64,000 nucleotides of DNA, taken from the NCBI RefSeq assembly GCF_003369915.1, contig NC_046674.1:24803657-24867656 (forward strand), in the 5' to 3' direction. Shown one piece after another: positions 33,551-45,978 of the stretch (positions are counted from its first letter, which is position 1; each line of letters opens with the position of its first letter). The notes below the pieces were generated by a model. The model was not told the origin of the DNA, did no database searches, and saw only the letters and a list, made by a program, of their open reading frames with translations. The translations under genes and the position numbers were made by a program. Source of the DNA: Drosophila miranda (lineage: Eukaryota > Arthropoda > Insecta > Diptera > Drosophilidae).

Positions 33551-36500
33551 TTACTCCTTCTGCTCCTCCTCCTCCTGCAGAATGGATCTGCTGTCGTTCG
33601 TGCAGATGGAGGCCAGGCTGACGTAGGTTCTGAGCAAGCAGGGGCAGTTTCCTACTTGCGACGATACGAAATCATCCTCGTAGTTGCTGATGTCTTCCCC
33701 GTATACAGTATGGTATTCTGACCCTGTGCAGGTAATATCGGTGGCGGCAGAGTTGCTGGATCCTGGGAAGATACGATTAATGAGGTAGGAAAAGTGGAAA
33801 TAAATATCTCGTTTCGCTTACGGCAAGAGTATCCGCCGTTGTTGTCATCGGTGGAATACATTCTTCCGAAGGCAGCGTTCGACTGACTGGTGCTGTCGGT
33901 ATCCCGATCCGACGGGCTCATACGTGTCTTTACGATCCGCTCCCAGTCAATTCTGCTTCGAATATTGTCCGCAATATTGCGCATCGCCCGCACTTTCCCG
34001 CACTCATCCTCGAAGGTGACAGAGCGTGTACGCTTCTCGCAGACATAAATCGGCACCACTTGCTTACACGCATCATTATCGGCTGTGGCACAGTTGAAGG
34101 CGCCAGCCAACTGACACAGTGCTGGGAGTCTTGGAACTAGTGATTGGTTGGGCGGATTATATGTGCTGACATTTGAGTACTGATAATTTATAAGACGCGA
34201 GGACGTTGCCTGTGGCCCAAGGTAGCTGTCTATGGAAATGTTGCATCCGGAGAGACTACGCCCACTGCAATCAGTGTCACAGCCATGTGCCTGAACATGC
34301 TTCTTGTTGAGAACCTTAGACGGTTTATTATCCATATTATTACTGGTGGTACCAGTACCACTGCTGTCTACATTTTCTGCATCCTCAGAGCGCCCGTAGC
34401 TGTACTGATACGTGGACTCGTATTGTTGATACTGCTTGGTATTGTCGGGCCCTTTCTTTTGGGATTTGGTATTCGTGGGCGACGAATTCCTAGATCGCTC
34501 TGTATGCTTGGCTCTACCGGAAGTTTTTGGCTTCTCGATCTTTGGTTCGTTGGTGTCACAGTAACATCCCACTGGATGAAGGTCACACTTAGCCGCCGGA
34601 GGCAATGGATCACAGAATGGCGAAGACTTTTTTAAGGGACACGCTGTACCAACTGGAATGTCTTTGTCGTCAACTAGGTACTGTTGCTCTTTGGGTTCCT
34701 CGAGGACCTGCGTTTGTTGGCTTGGGCCGGAGGACACTGGCTTACACTGGCACTGCTTAGCCGGATAGCGGCGACTGTTGCTACGGTGTTCTGCATCTCC
34801 ATCCTGTTCAGATTGCTCTGTTAGGGATCCTCGACTAATATACTTCATATATTTTTGCGAAGAAGGGGATTGAGCACTATAAATTTTCCTTGATGAAGCT
34901 GATGGTGAGTCTTGACGCTGATTTTGCTTCTTCTCTTTCTGCGATGCAGTTTGGACATCTTTGTCATCATTTGGCGACCATGTCGAAAATTGTTCCGCTT
35001 TACTGATGGCCGCGCCCGATATAGCCGATTTACCGCTGCCGATTTCATGGTTGATTTCCGGCTCTGTTTGGACGAGTCCTTTGTATTGGTTTTCCTGGAG
35101 GTCGTTTTGGTCGAACCTCTCGTGTTGTCTCCCCTGGAGATCGGCTTGGGTAATTCCGTCGTGTTGACTTCCCTGGACATCGGTTTGGGGGACTGTCTCT
35201 TGTCGACTCCCCTGCAGGTCAGTTTGCGTAACTTGTTCCTCTAGCGCTTTCAGATCCGTTTGAGTCAACATCGTCACTTTCTTGGATAATTCTTCATCAT
35301 TTTGGACTTCCTGGGCACGGCAACCGCATTTCGGGTTGCGACGCACCCTGTCCTTCTCAACTCTTTTATTGGAGGTGGAAATTTGATCCCTTTCGTCATA
35401 TGCTGATTGCAGGGGCTTACAAGTCCCTTCTGGACAAGATTCAACACAGACTCTCTTTTGTCCAGCTCTCGGATCACGTCCATCATCCTGTGCGGGGCGT
35501 TGGTATGTGTACTCTCCATCCGTTTGAGCAGCGGAAGTGCATTTTTTGTTGCGGCACACGGCTTTGCTCCTCTCAACTCTTTTATCAGAGGTTGATATTG
35601 AAACTTGATCGTCATATGCTGATTGCGAAGGCTTTCCAGTCACTAGTGGACAAGAGTCAACACAGACTCTCTTTTGTCCAGCTCTCGGATCACGTCCATC
35701 ATGCTGTGCGGGGCGTTGGTATGTGTATTCTCCATCCGGTTGAAATTCCTGCGCAGCGGAAGTGCATTTTTTGTTGCGGCACACGGCTTTGCTCCTCTCA
35801 ACTCTTTTATCAGAGGTTGATATTGAAACTTGATCGTCATATGCTGATTGCGAAGGCTTTCCAGTCACTAGTGGACAAGAGTCAACACAGACTCTCTTTT
35901 GTCCAGCTCTCGGATCACGTCCATCATGCTGTGCGGGGCGTTGGTATGTGTATTCTCCATCCGGTTGAAATTCCTGCGCAGCGGAAGTGCATTTTTTGTT
36001 GCGGCACACGGCTTTGCTCCTCTCAACTCTTTTATCAGAGGTTGATATTGAAACTTGATCGTCATATGCTGATTGCGAAGGCTTTCCAGTCACTAGTGGA
36101 CAAGAGTCAACACAGACTCTCTTTTGTCCAGCTCTCGGATCACGTCCATCATCCTGTGCGGGGCGTTGGTATGTGTATTCTCCATCCGGTTGAAATTCCT
36201 GAGCAGCGGAAGTGCATTTTTTGTTGCGGCACACGGCTTTGCTCCTCTCAACTCTTTTATCAGAGGTTGATATTGAAACTTGATCGTCATATGCTGATTG
36301 CGAAGGCTTTCCAGTCACTAGTGGACAAGAGTCAACACAGACTCTCTTTTGTCCAGCTCTCGGATCACGTCCATCATCCTGTGCGGGGCGTTGGTATGTG
36401 TATTCTCCATCCGGTTGAAATTCCTGAGCAGCGGAAGTGCATTTTTTGTTGCGGCACACGGCTTTGCTCCTCTCAACTCTTTTATCAGAGGTTGATATTG

Positions 36501-39028
36501 AAACTTGATCGTCATATGATGATTGCGGGGACTTTCCAGTCACTCTTGGACAAGAGTCAAGAAAGACTCCCTTTTGTTCAGCCCTCGGGTCACGCCCATC
36601 ATCCTGTGCGGGGCGTTGGTTGGTGTATTCTCCATCCGTTTGAAATTCCTGGGCAACGCAAGCGCATTTCTTCTTCTGGCACACAGCTCTGTCCCTCTCA
36701 ACTGTTTTATCAGGTGTGAAAATTGAAACTTGATCGTCATATGCTGATTGCGGGGGTTTTCCAGTCACTCCTGGAACTCCTCCCTTTTGTCCAGATCTCG
36801 ATTCACTTCTATCTTCCTGAGCGGGGCGTTGGCCTGTGAATTTTCCATCAGCTAGTACTTCCTTGAGAAGGCAAGCGCATTTTTTGTTGCTGCACACGGT
36901 TTTGCCCCTCTCAGCTCTTTTATCAGAGGTGGATATTGAAACTTGATCGTCATATGCTGATTGCGAAGGCTTTCCAGTCACTCCTGGACAAGAGTCAGCA
37001 CAGACTCCCTTTTGTCCAGCCCTCGGGTCACGCCCATCATCCTGTGCGGGGCGTTCGTAGGTGTATTCTCCATCCGTTTGGGCTTCCTGGGAAACGCAAA
37101 CGCATTTATTCTTCTGGCACACTGCTCTGCCCCTCTCACCTGTTTCATCAGGTGTGAAAATTGGAACGCTCTCTTGTTGACTTCCCTGGAGATCGTTTTT
37201 GGTGAGCATATCGAGGCGACTGCAGCCCATTTCGGTCTGCGCAGGTCCCTCGTGTTGACTCCCTTGGGGGTCAGTTTGGGTGAGTTGCTCCTCTTGCAAC
37301 TTCAGATCCGTTTGAGTCAGCCTCGTCTCTTTCTTGACGAATTCATCATCAGTTTGGACTTCCTGGGTAACGCAAGCGCATTTTTCCTTGTGGGAAACGG
37401 CTTCGCCCCTCTCAGCTATTTTATCAGCTGTGGAAATTGGAACCCCTTCGTCATATGCGGATTTCGGGGGCTTAAAAGTCCCTCCTGGACAAGAGTCAAG
37501 ACAGACTCCCTCTTCTCCCGATTTCGGTTCACGTCCATCATCCTGTGCGGGGTGTTGGTATTTGTATTCTGCTTCCGTTTTGTCTTTCTGGCCAACGCAA
37601 TCGCATTTTTCCTTGTCGCACACGCCTCTCTCCTCATATGCTGATTGCGGGGGCTTACAAGTAACTTCTGGACAAGAGTCAAGACAGGCCGACTCCTTAT
37701 TTTTATCAGGGGTGAAAACGATTTCGTCATACTTTGATTCCCCGGGCTCCCGCTTTATATGTGGGATTCTAGTGTAGGTGGGATTCGATTCCAGCTGGGA
37801 TCCCTCGCCTGCTTTTCCCTGTTCACTTTCGGCGTTGCCGTTTTCGTTCTCGAACTTGTCCATGTATTCGAAGAACTTTTGGCCCTTGGTGGTGTTATCC
37901 GCTTGCTCGTCTATTTCCTTCCCTTCTGTTTTGAGTTTTCCCTCTACTGCCGGGGACTTCGATCCCCGCCTGCGTGTGGATGATTTTGACTTGGATTCCT
38001 TCCGCATTGTGACCTTCAGAAGCTTCTCGTGACTCTGGACATTGTACTGGTCCAGCGAGGACGAGTCGATTGCGGCTCTGCTCTTCTTCAGCTTACTGCG
38101 TATCTTTTCATCCACCGCTCTGCTACCTTTTGAGGAGCTCCGGCTCTTCGACCGGGATGGGTCCTCCGAAGCTCGGTGGCTCCTATGCTTGAGTTTCTGA
38201 GCACGGTCGGGCACGACGCAGGCACACCAACTGCGACAGAAGTCTTCAGTATTCAGGTCGGTCGTCGTTCGCGGATTGAACGGATGCGCTAAGACACACG
38301 CCCAGCTCGGCTGATACTGACAGCACGGACTGGGCATTACAGGTATGGGTACACTTGGCCGCAGCGTGCAGCATGCGTAGTTGTTATCGTCTTGAAACTG
38401 TTGCTGCGCACCGGCAAAACAGGCGATACATCTTGAGCTGTTTCCATAATCACACTGATATACAGACCGCGGCTCCAGGTCGCGGCACTTGTTCCTCTGC
38501 CGGGGTATGTAATTGCAGCCACCTTCAGCCCGTTTGTACCTCTTGTTTGTGTGGAGCTCGGTGCGACAGCTCAGGGTCTGTATTATTCGCTGGTCACCAG
38601 TGTCACAGGATTGGCTCTCATCCGACGACTCTTCCGCGGTGAACTCCTTATCGTGCATATACGACTCTGAAGCTTTGTACTCGACGGGTTTTTGTATAAT
38701 ATTGCGGCGTAAGAACTTAAGCTGGTCTATTTCATACTTGATCCGCCTGTTCAGCTGGTCGACGTGCTGGCGCTCTCGAGCCTGGGTCTCTCTGCTTGGC
38801 ACCTTGATGAGGGATCCTCGATCCACTCCCAAATTGTCCGCTGTGCGAAATAAGACCTCACGCACCTGGATCTGCGTGTCTCTAATGTAGAAGCAATTTC
38901 GCTTCTGCATCGATAAGCGTTGCTGTCGCTCGACCAGAATGCGGCCGCCTGGGGGGATTGAGATATTGATATATAGACACATGTTTATAGTCAGTGGGTA
39001 ACCTACCCTTCTTGTGATTTCTCTCCAT
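33551..39028 (-). CDS. Large cysteine-rich protein with 75-residue tandem repeats, unknown function
   Basis: Exons (high to low) are 39028-39007, 38948-33822 and 33762-33551: 5361 nt, 1786 residues, phases consistent. The short first exon encodes MERNHKKG. The last intron (33763-33821, 59 bp) has GTAAGC and a TTCCCAG acceptor. Splicing restores a longer C-terminus ending in a run of Glu; reading through would add a different short tail. The N-terminal third is Cys rich, with CACVVP and CCQYQPSW-type clusters, then basic/Ser rich. The centre has a tandem array of a ~75-residue unit with SAYDDQVSISTS, AVCRNKKC, GEYTYQRPAQDDGRDPRAGQ and VCVDSCP. TQTD and QTDLQGSQ repeats follow. I do not recognise a family. 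Cys/TQTD richness recalls sperm-tail structural proteins, but that is speculation. It converges on Bld10, 129 bp between stop codons. Confidence 0.85.
35402..37170 (-). repeat. 225-bp in-frame tandem repeat array
   Basis: Unit starts marked by CTGATTGC fall at 35402, 35619, 35844, 36069, 36294, 36519, 36744 and 36957, a period of 225 bp (75 codons) apart from 217- and 213-bp edge units. The four units from 35619 to 36518 are almost identical; outer ones are diverged. Further decayed units lie near 37450 and 37640. This is the pattern expected from recent unequal exchange inside a coding exon. Confidence 0.95.
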
Positions 39029-39475
39029 TTATATATACTTTTCTTGAAGTAGCTTGAGAGAAACGAGAACGATTTTTACAAAAATATATGATTTTCGTTT
39101 TTTTTTTTAGGGCGACCCCTATGTCTACTTTGGCATGCTGACTCGAACTAAAGAGTCAACTGTGTGGCTTCGGTTATAGTTGAATTTATTCATTCTATAT
39201 TCTATTTAATTTCATTGCTTTAAATTGACAATATTTTGGTTCGTGTTCGTGTTTATTTTAAGGGGAAATATTGCAAGGGAAGATGTAAAAAAAATACAAA
39301 ATAATAATAATAACTTTCAACAATTCGTAATTCGTAATTTTCTAGAAACTGCATTAAGACAATATACCTAGACTGTACAACAGTTTTACAGGATAGGGAT
39401 ACTCTCTAAATATCAACAAAACACTAAAATACTATCCAGGCTAGGGGAAAGGAAAGGAAAGGAAAGGACGAAGAC
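39029..39475. other. Intergenic: promoter of the repeat-protein gene and 3' UTR of its neighbour
   Basis: AT-rich. A minus-strand AATAAA complement at 39252-39257 probably ends the transcript of the gene at 39476-43190. A GGAAAGGAAAGGAAAGG run lies at about 39446-39468. Confidence 0.5.
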
Positions 39476-42400
39476 CTAATCTTTTCTCGATGGGACAAAG
39501 GTATCATTAGCTGCTGCCGGCTCAGTGGATCCGCTGCTACTGAATTGGCTGGATAGAGGGGTGCTCACATCGCGACTCTCCCCGTTGAGCAGGTAAACCG
39601 GCACATTGCTGGTCACCAATTCGATGTTGTGGGCGGGGGAGGGCACGGCGTTGCTGTCATCCGCCCCCAGGCCGTCTTCCTGAATTTCTAGCTCCATGCC
39701 AACCTCTGGAAGGGATTTTGGTTCCTGAGGAGCTGCCGCTCCCGCTGGCATTGGCTCTGGATCTTTTGGATCTGGCTCGGTCACAGATTCAACATCTGAC
39801 TCTGGCGATGGATTCGGATTTGGAACTTCAACTGGCACTGTGTCCGAAGCAACTTCTGGAGAGGACAACGAAAGCTTCTTTTTTTTCTTGATGTGCTTCC
39901 AAACGCTGTGGCCCCTTCGACGTCGTTGCTTGGCTTGACTCTGCTCCAACTGCTCCTCTTTCTCTTTCTGTATCTGCTGATTGTCCTCAGACGGCTCCTT
40001 ACCCGATTCACCGCCATTCGCTGGTTCATTTAACGAGGTGGATAATCGATGCGAATTCTCGACAGTTCCCGCCCAGACATTGAGCTTGCAACGTTTCAGT
40101 CTTACAATGGGCTTGCCCCGTATGGCATAATTCCTTATGGTCGTCAGGTGTTTTTGCAGCTGCTCCGCCTCGTTTCGCTTCTTGGCATTAAGAGCGCGTA
40201 GCTGCTGGCACCGCTTCCTGGCCTTATTTATAAGCTCCTGCTGCCTCGGATCTACAGGATTACTCTTGTTGGTGCGGTTGGCCAATCTCCGCTGCCGGAG
40301 ATTCTTCCGCTGCACGCTCAACAGCTGGTTGTAGAAACTTACATGCTCGTTAGCTGCCTTGGAGAACAGGCGTCGATTGAAGCTGTACACTCTAGCATTC
40401 CCCTCGAGTTTCTCCATGTCGATAGAGCTCAGGGTATCGGTGGACGCTCTGAGTACCTGATATGGACTGGCCGAGCTGTGCGTAGACGCTGGAGGCGTGG
40501 GCAATTCCCCTCGCCCTCGGGGTGTGCCTCTCATGCGTGTGGGCGTGCAGCTGGAGGCATGGCTCGTAGTCGGTGTCAGCTGGGAGGCGGTGATTTGGGC
40601 CGCTCTGGGCGCACTTCTGACCGGCGAGGCCATGCTCCCCGGAATCTCGGTAATCTCTTTGTAACCACTGGATCTTCCTTTACTATCACAATTGTTACTA
40701 CTTGCGTTCAGTTTGGCGAACATCTTGGCGCTAGCCTGAATGTGCTCTGGAACAGATATCGAAATCAAAATCATAAGTACATGAACACATTGTAAGTAAT
40801 CTCTTTTAACCCTTACCTTTGAGAGCCATCCACTTCAGATTGTCAATGCGGTCCGCTTTTAAGGCTGGCGATGTCTCGAACCGTTTTATATCTGCCTTCT
40901 TGGATGCGACTGTGCTGGCTCTCGAGGCAGTTTTACCCAGGTGCAGGGGACTAAAGGTAACCTGTTTTTTCTGCATCGAACTCTCGCTGCAGTTGCTATT
41001 CTGACTAGATGGCTGGCGGCAGTGATGTACGTGCTGGTGCTGGTGGGTGCTGGCATCGCTGCTACTTGCGCTGCTGCTCCTGGGAAAGCGACTGTCGGCG
41101 TTTCTATGGACTGAGTAGAGCAGGTCGGTGGTTTTAGTTGTGGTTGTGCCCGGTAGCCGATTGTCCGAGTTGAGGTGGCACGGGGGCAGTGCATCCTCTT
41201 CCTGTATTTGTTCCTCGAGCTCTTCTTCATCCACGGTCGTTTGAACCGACTGATCCACGAGATGCGGGGCTGTTGTGGACACCAGATGGAGGCTGTCCCT
41301 TCGACAGCTATAGCTATTGACTATTCGGGGCACTATGTACGTGGTGGGTGGGGGTGATTCGGAGACAGAGACAGAGATGGCAGCAGCACTTGGACCTCGC
41401 TCATAGGTCCTCAGGTTGCTCGGATATATCCGCGTGACGGGCACAGAGTCATCTTCCGCAAGGGACTGACTGGCTGAATCATTTGAGTTTGAGTTTGAAT
41501 TTGAATTTGAGTTCGAGTTGTTGCCATCCACATTGGCTGGCACATTGAAGTCGAGAGAGAACATTTCTACATCATCATCGGAATCGCGGAGATCCACAAT
41601 CTCAACGGTGTTATCGATGCCTTTAAACAAAGCCGAGGCTCTCTTACAGGGCTCCAGCTGGCGGGCATTTTTGCAGAGATTCTGGAGAAAGACAGGGGGA
41701 TGCTGGCTGGACGAAGGCGTTGGCGTCCTCGACCTAACGCTGCTCCAGAGTGGACAGCTGTCCTCATCATCCGAACTGATTACCTGCAGTATTCATAGAA
41801 ATATAAACATTTGTGTTAAACTGATGAAAACTAGAGCCATCTCTAGTGGGGGCCATTTTCGTTACTCAGCTGAGATTGTAGTCACTTTGGGACAGCCGAG
41901 TGGAGCCAGCCTCCGCCTGTCACGCGACTAACTGCGTCGGCGGAGCCTTTTGCTCCATCTGCTTGTCCGAATCAGACCTTTTACTGGGACATCATTGTTA
42001 AACCGAAGAGAGAAAGTAATGGGAAGCTAAATGAACACAACTAACCACTTCGCTGGAGTGCGGCGGCCGATTCTCAACTTTGATGGCCGCATGCAGGCTT
42101 GTGCAGCTATTCTGGCGCAGCTGATTCAGTATAGAGCGCGTGGCCGTGGCTCGGACACTGTAGGTACAGTACTCTGCGTATTTACTGGTCGTGGCCAGTG
42201 TTTTTGAGGGCCGCATAAACTTGTCGGCGAACTCGACAATCCGCTCCTTGACTGCCTCATCGGGCTCGAGTCGTTGCCAGTAATAAAATATTAAAATATA
42301 TTCGATGTAAAGTTTGTCCGGCAGCTCCGCTTGAATCATAATGCTAGGCATAGACCAATGAGGAAAGAGGCGGCTGTACAGAAAATAAATACAAGTTGAA

Positions 42401-43190
42401 AAGGAAGGGTAGGAAAGGAACAGAATAAATATACAAATTTAGAGAAATAACAGCGCTATGTGTATCTAACGACCTTTACCTGTACAACACCGATAGAATG
42501 CTAGCCCGATTAAACAACTTTGGTGCGGCCAGAAGAGTGCGGAGAACATGCTCCTTGTGGACGCCAGCGCCGCCCTCGCCGTATTCCACATACAGCTTGA
42601 GGCAACTACTGATTCGATTGATGATGAGCTCTTCCTTTTCGACTGGCTCTTGGGCAGAGCACAGTTCACAGGATATGTAGAAGGCCACAATATTGCACAT
42701 GCGTTGGCGATAGGCATTATCCTGTCGCACCGACCTGCCTATGGTGTGGATGACATCGGTGAGTCCGGTGAGAGTGCGGGCCAATTTCCTACATCTCTGC
42801 GGCGAGTACTGGGCAATTTCAAACTCCTCCCGAATGGCCCTATCCAATTAAGTATCCAGTAAATAATCAGAATAAGCACGGTCCCCTTCCCCCGTCTCCC
42901 AGCCACACTCACCCTTCGTACTGCGAGAGAAGACGAGCGATGCGTTTCTCGAAACTGTCATCGTTCAGTGCGGCTATAGCATCATGAATCGTTCGCTTAG
43001 TTTCAGTCAAATGGGCAAATTCCGGCTCCGGATTCAGCTGGGGTTCCGGGGTGGCCGGCGATATGTACTCATTGTCATCGGCATGGGCAACGATGCTGGC
43101 CTTATCAAAGTCGTCCAACATGCTGCTACTGCTCTTTCTGTTCCTGTTCCTGCTCCTTGGCTCGCAGAGGCAGCTTTGTGTTAAGCTCAT
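39476..43190 (-). CDS. Unrecognised 1067-residue protein, helical N-terminus and disordered C-terminus
   Basis: Exons (high to low) are 43190-42913, 42839-42480, 42373-42046, 41783-40817 and 40746-39476: 3204 nt, 1067 residues, phases all consistent. Residues about 60-330 are a well-ordered, mostly helical region (e.g. CRKLARTLTGLTDVIHTIGR, CNIVAFYISCELCSAQE, LNQLRQNSCTSLHAAIK), possibly one folded domain. Then come acidic patches (VISSDDEDS, DLRDSDDDVEMFS, resembling SUMO-interaction or acidic motifs), Asn-Ser dipeptide runs, a His/Gln run, a basic coiled segment (RKRCQQLRALNAKKRNEAEQ) and a Lys-rich motif (KHIKKKKKL). It looks nuclear or cytoskeletal; no family recognised. The start at 43190 is favoured because a pyrimidine-rich acceptor (GCATTCGCAG) lies just upstream, implying a 5' UTR intron. 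Confidence 0.85.
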
Positions 43191-43739
43191 AATTCTGCGA
43201 ATGCAAATTGGGCGAAAAAAATCGCAGGTTAAACCCGTTATTGCAGTGAAAGTCCCCACAGTTGTCATTGGGAGACATACCCCATACCCAGATCTGAATA
43301 GGACCGAAGAATCGACGCACTTGCTAAGTACGCCTTATACTGGAAATTTCGACACCCTGAGGCAAGACACTAACTCAGCACACATTGGATTGTGTTTAAG
43401 CATATTACTTTTGTAATATGCTACTTTTATATATACTTTTTATACTTTGAGCAAAAGCAGTGCCACCGATTAAGAGCTTCGTCGACCGAATGTTGCGTTC
43501 ATGCGGCACGCGCTTGTGATTGAGAAAACATCGCAAACTGCTTACTTCAGGTATCATTCTATATGGTTTTCAAGACTGAAATCACGACGTCGCTCAACAA
43601 ATAAAGAGCGCGTTGATCTGATATTATTTTCTTCTTTTAATGTGCTCCGTAAATACGCTATTTAGTGAAAATAACATTTTAATCGTGAAATTTAGTTGCC
43701 GTTTTCAAAACACCGTCAGACAGATTCGAGAATTTACGC

Positions 43740-44030
43740 GTATATACAAATTCTACATGGTTACTACATATTGGCTACATAATGTGAGAAAAAAGAGGTA
43801 TGGACGACAGGCAACACGGCCCAGAAAATGCCGCGCATGCAAGGCGAAGTGTACCCCATTTGCCCAATGTACCTTGCCGATTTTGTCTGCAAGATATGTT
43901 GTCCTCACACGCGAGGTGAGTGTTCGCACGAACCTTGCAATTTGTCTTGACTGTTTTTGCCTGTTGTCCATACCCCTTTTTACATACGGTCTGACCCTCA
44001 GAAATATACGGTAAATATACTGATGAATTA
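43740..44030 (-). repeat. Dispersed ~300-bp repeat with GGTATATTT motif, copy B
   Basis: Read on the minus strand it matches 3503-3800: GTCAGACCGTATG, then ATGGACAACAGGCAAAAACA, and onward with about 85% identity by eye. It lies about 550 bp upstream of the start codon of the gene at 39476-43190, in the same orientation as that gene. Copy A has the same position and orientation relative to CTPsyn. Confidence 0.75.
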
Positions 44031-44264
44031 TTTCATCTTATTCCTCGAGTTTGATATTCGGCTTAATATTACTAGCTCGCTAGGCTCTCCAGCAATAAAC
44101 ACATGATTTTATCCGTTTTATGAATCAATTTTGTACAAAAACGGTAGATTTAAAGACTCCTTTTTATTTAATTGTGTCCACAAGAAGGTATAAACAAAAA
44201 ACAAAAAAAAAAACAAAAATGTCCACTAAGTTAATTAAGTGATAATATATTGCTACTACGTATC

Positions 44265-44330
44265 CCGTCTGAACCTCAGAATATACCAAAATATATCGTC
44301 TCATTTTCAAAATAAAGCGTATATATTATG
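44265..44330. repeat. GTCTGAAC/ATATACC promoter-motif copy
   Basis: A CCGTCTGAACCTCAGAATAT stretch followed by ATATACC-type words. It is related to the motif copies at 43980-44030, 49440-49510 and 49680-49755. No gene starts nearby on either strand. Confidence 0.55.
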
Positions 44331-45478
44331 ATTAAGACTTGGCCCATTCCACCCCCCTCTATTTATCCGTGGATAATAATACTGTATGTAAATTATTCTT
44401 GTATAGCCATCCTTTGTCTGTACTTAAAAACGTTCACCTGAACTGCGCTAAAACTCTTCAAGTTCATTTTCATGGAGTGTATTAAAATACCTACTAGTCG
44501 ACAATGTCTTTTCTGTACATGATCATGAATTTTAATTCCCGCTTTTAAGACACCGTATAAACCCAACAAGTAGAGATGGCAGGATCTATCGATATGATGG
44601 AAGCTTCATATATCGATGGTGATATTTTACCTTATTTAAGACATAATATTCCTTTTCACTCCGTATTTTAAAATAAACTAGTGGTCTTCTGCGCTGGGAT
44701 GTTAGCATAGATCTTGTCAGGGCGGAAAAATATTGCTACCATTGTAACAAGAAAATATTCAAAATCCACTTCGATACTAATCGGTGCTGGTGAACGAATC
44801 ATGTGTGGTACGTGTAATGTATAATATATTACATACATTATTTTATGTAGACTCTGTGTACATGCACATACTTAGTTGCTCTGTAGACATTTCTTTATAA
44901 TAATTTAAGGGATATATACATATATGTACATTATGTATGACTGATATAGAGGTATATAATATGGCTTGTCGTGACTTATCCCTTTGTGGTAATGATAGTT
45001 ATATGTTTGATAGTTAGGACTAGATTTTAAATGGGTGCAGACCCTTTCCATCGTTTTTATGTTAATTCTCTTTCGTTCAGAATTTAATTTGTATTTCTCT
45101 AATGAATAGTCACGTGATGATAATGCCATCTAAAGAGACGAAAGAAAAGCTGCGATCCCTTTAATGTTTTTTTAGTCTGCGGAGTTTTCTCTCAGTGTGT
45201 ATGCAATGTGGATCGTAGGACATGTGCGGATGAATGTACTTCTAACGTGACCCCTCATTAAGCGTGTAGGATCACCATCAATAACCGAGAGGACATAGCC
45301 ATTTCGTTTTGGTCCTGCAGGCTACTATGCAGACAGGTTTTTTAAATCAGTAGAGCATATGTACAGCATTTCCAGGCCAAATTTAAAAAAAATCAGATGA
45401 GACACTCTAGCAACGTTCGATCTGCAAAGGCATCAGACAAGGGCTTGGTTTTTTTCTGGTTTTAATGTTGTTACCAAC
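44331..45478. other. Intergenic between the unknown gene and Pdi
   Basis: No supported gene. A DRE pair (TATCGATA at 44587-44594, TATCGATG at 44611-44618) surrounds a near-palindrome centred on AAGCTT. An isolated open stretch at 44689-44790 reads like protein (see findings). The rest is AT-rich with ATACATATATGTACAT runs. Confidence 0.45.
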
Positions 45479-45978
45479 TTTATTTGTTAAGTTCTTAATC
45501 AGTTCTTTCAATGATTCTAAAAATTCCAAAAAAAAAAGAAAACTTAAAGAATTACATATTAAAATTTATCGCTTTTGCTTCATTCTTCAATAAAACTGAA
45601 TTTTAAGTTTACGCAATCGACAGGAACATCTGAAGAGAGCGTTGAAAGTTGCGTTGCAAGTACAGATACAAACAACAAAATTGAAAAATTGATAACGCGA
45701 AGATAAAATTGAGTGGCAAATGCTGGGATGGCGGACGGGCGGGCGACCAGCTGACCTGACCCAACAGCCAAATGATAAAAACTCATTTGCTGGATGAGGA
45801 GATTCTGGCCGAGCCTGTGCGGACAACCCCATAAAAATAGAATATAGAAATAAACTACAGAATGTACGTTGCTATTTGTTGTTGCTGTTGTTTGTTGTAG
45901 GGATGTTGCTGTTCATTGTTGTTGGATTTTCATGTTTGCTTTTGTTGTTTATGTTGTTATTTGTTATTGTTGTTGGAT

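Noticed and set aside
35400-36719. 439-codon open frame on the plus strand with tandem repeats
   Set aside because: It is the antisense of the 225-bp coding repeat; the lack of stops follows from the repeat being stop-free in that frame, and the minus-strand gene has splice and start support.
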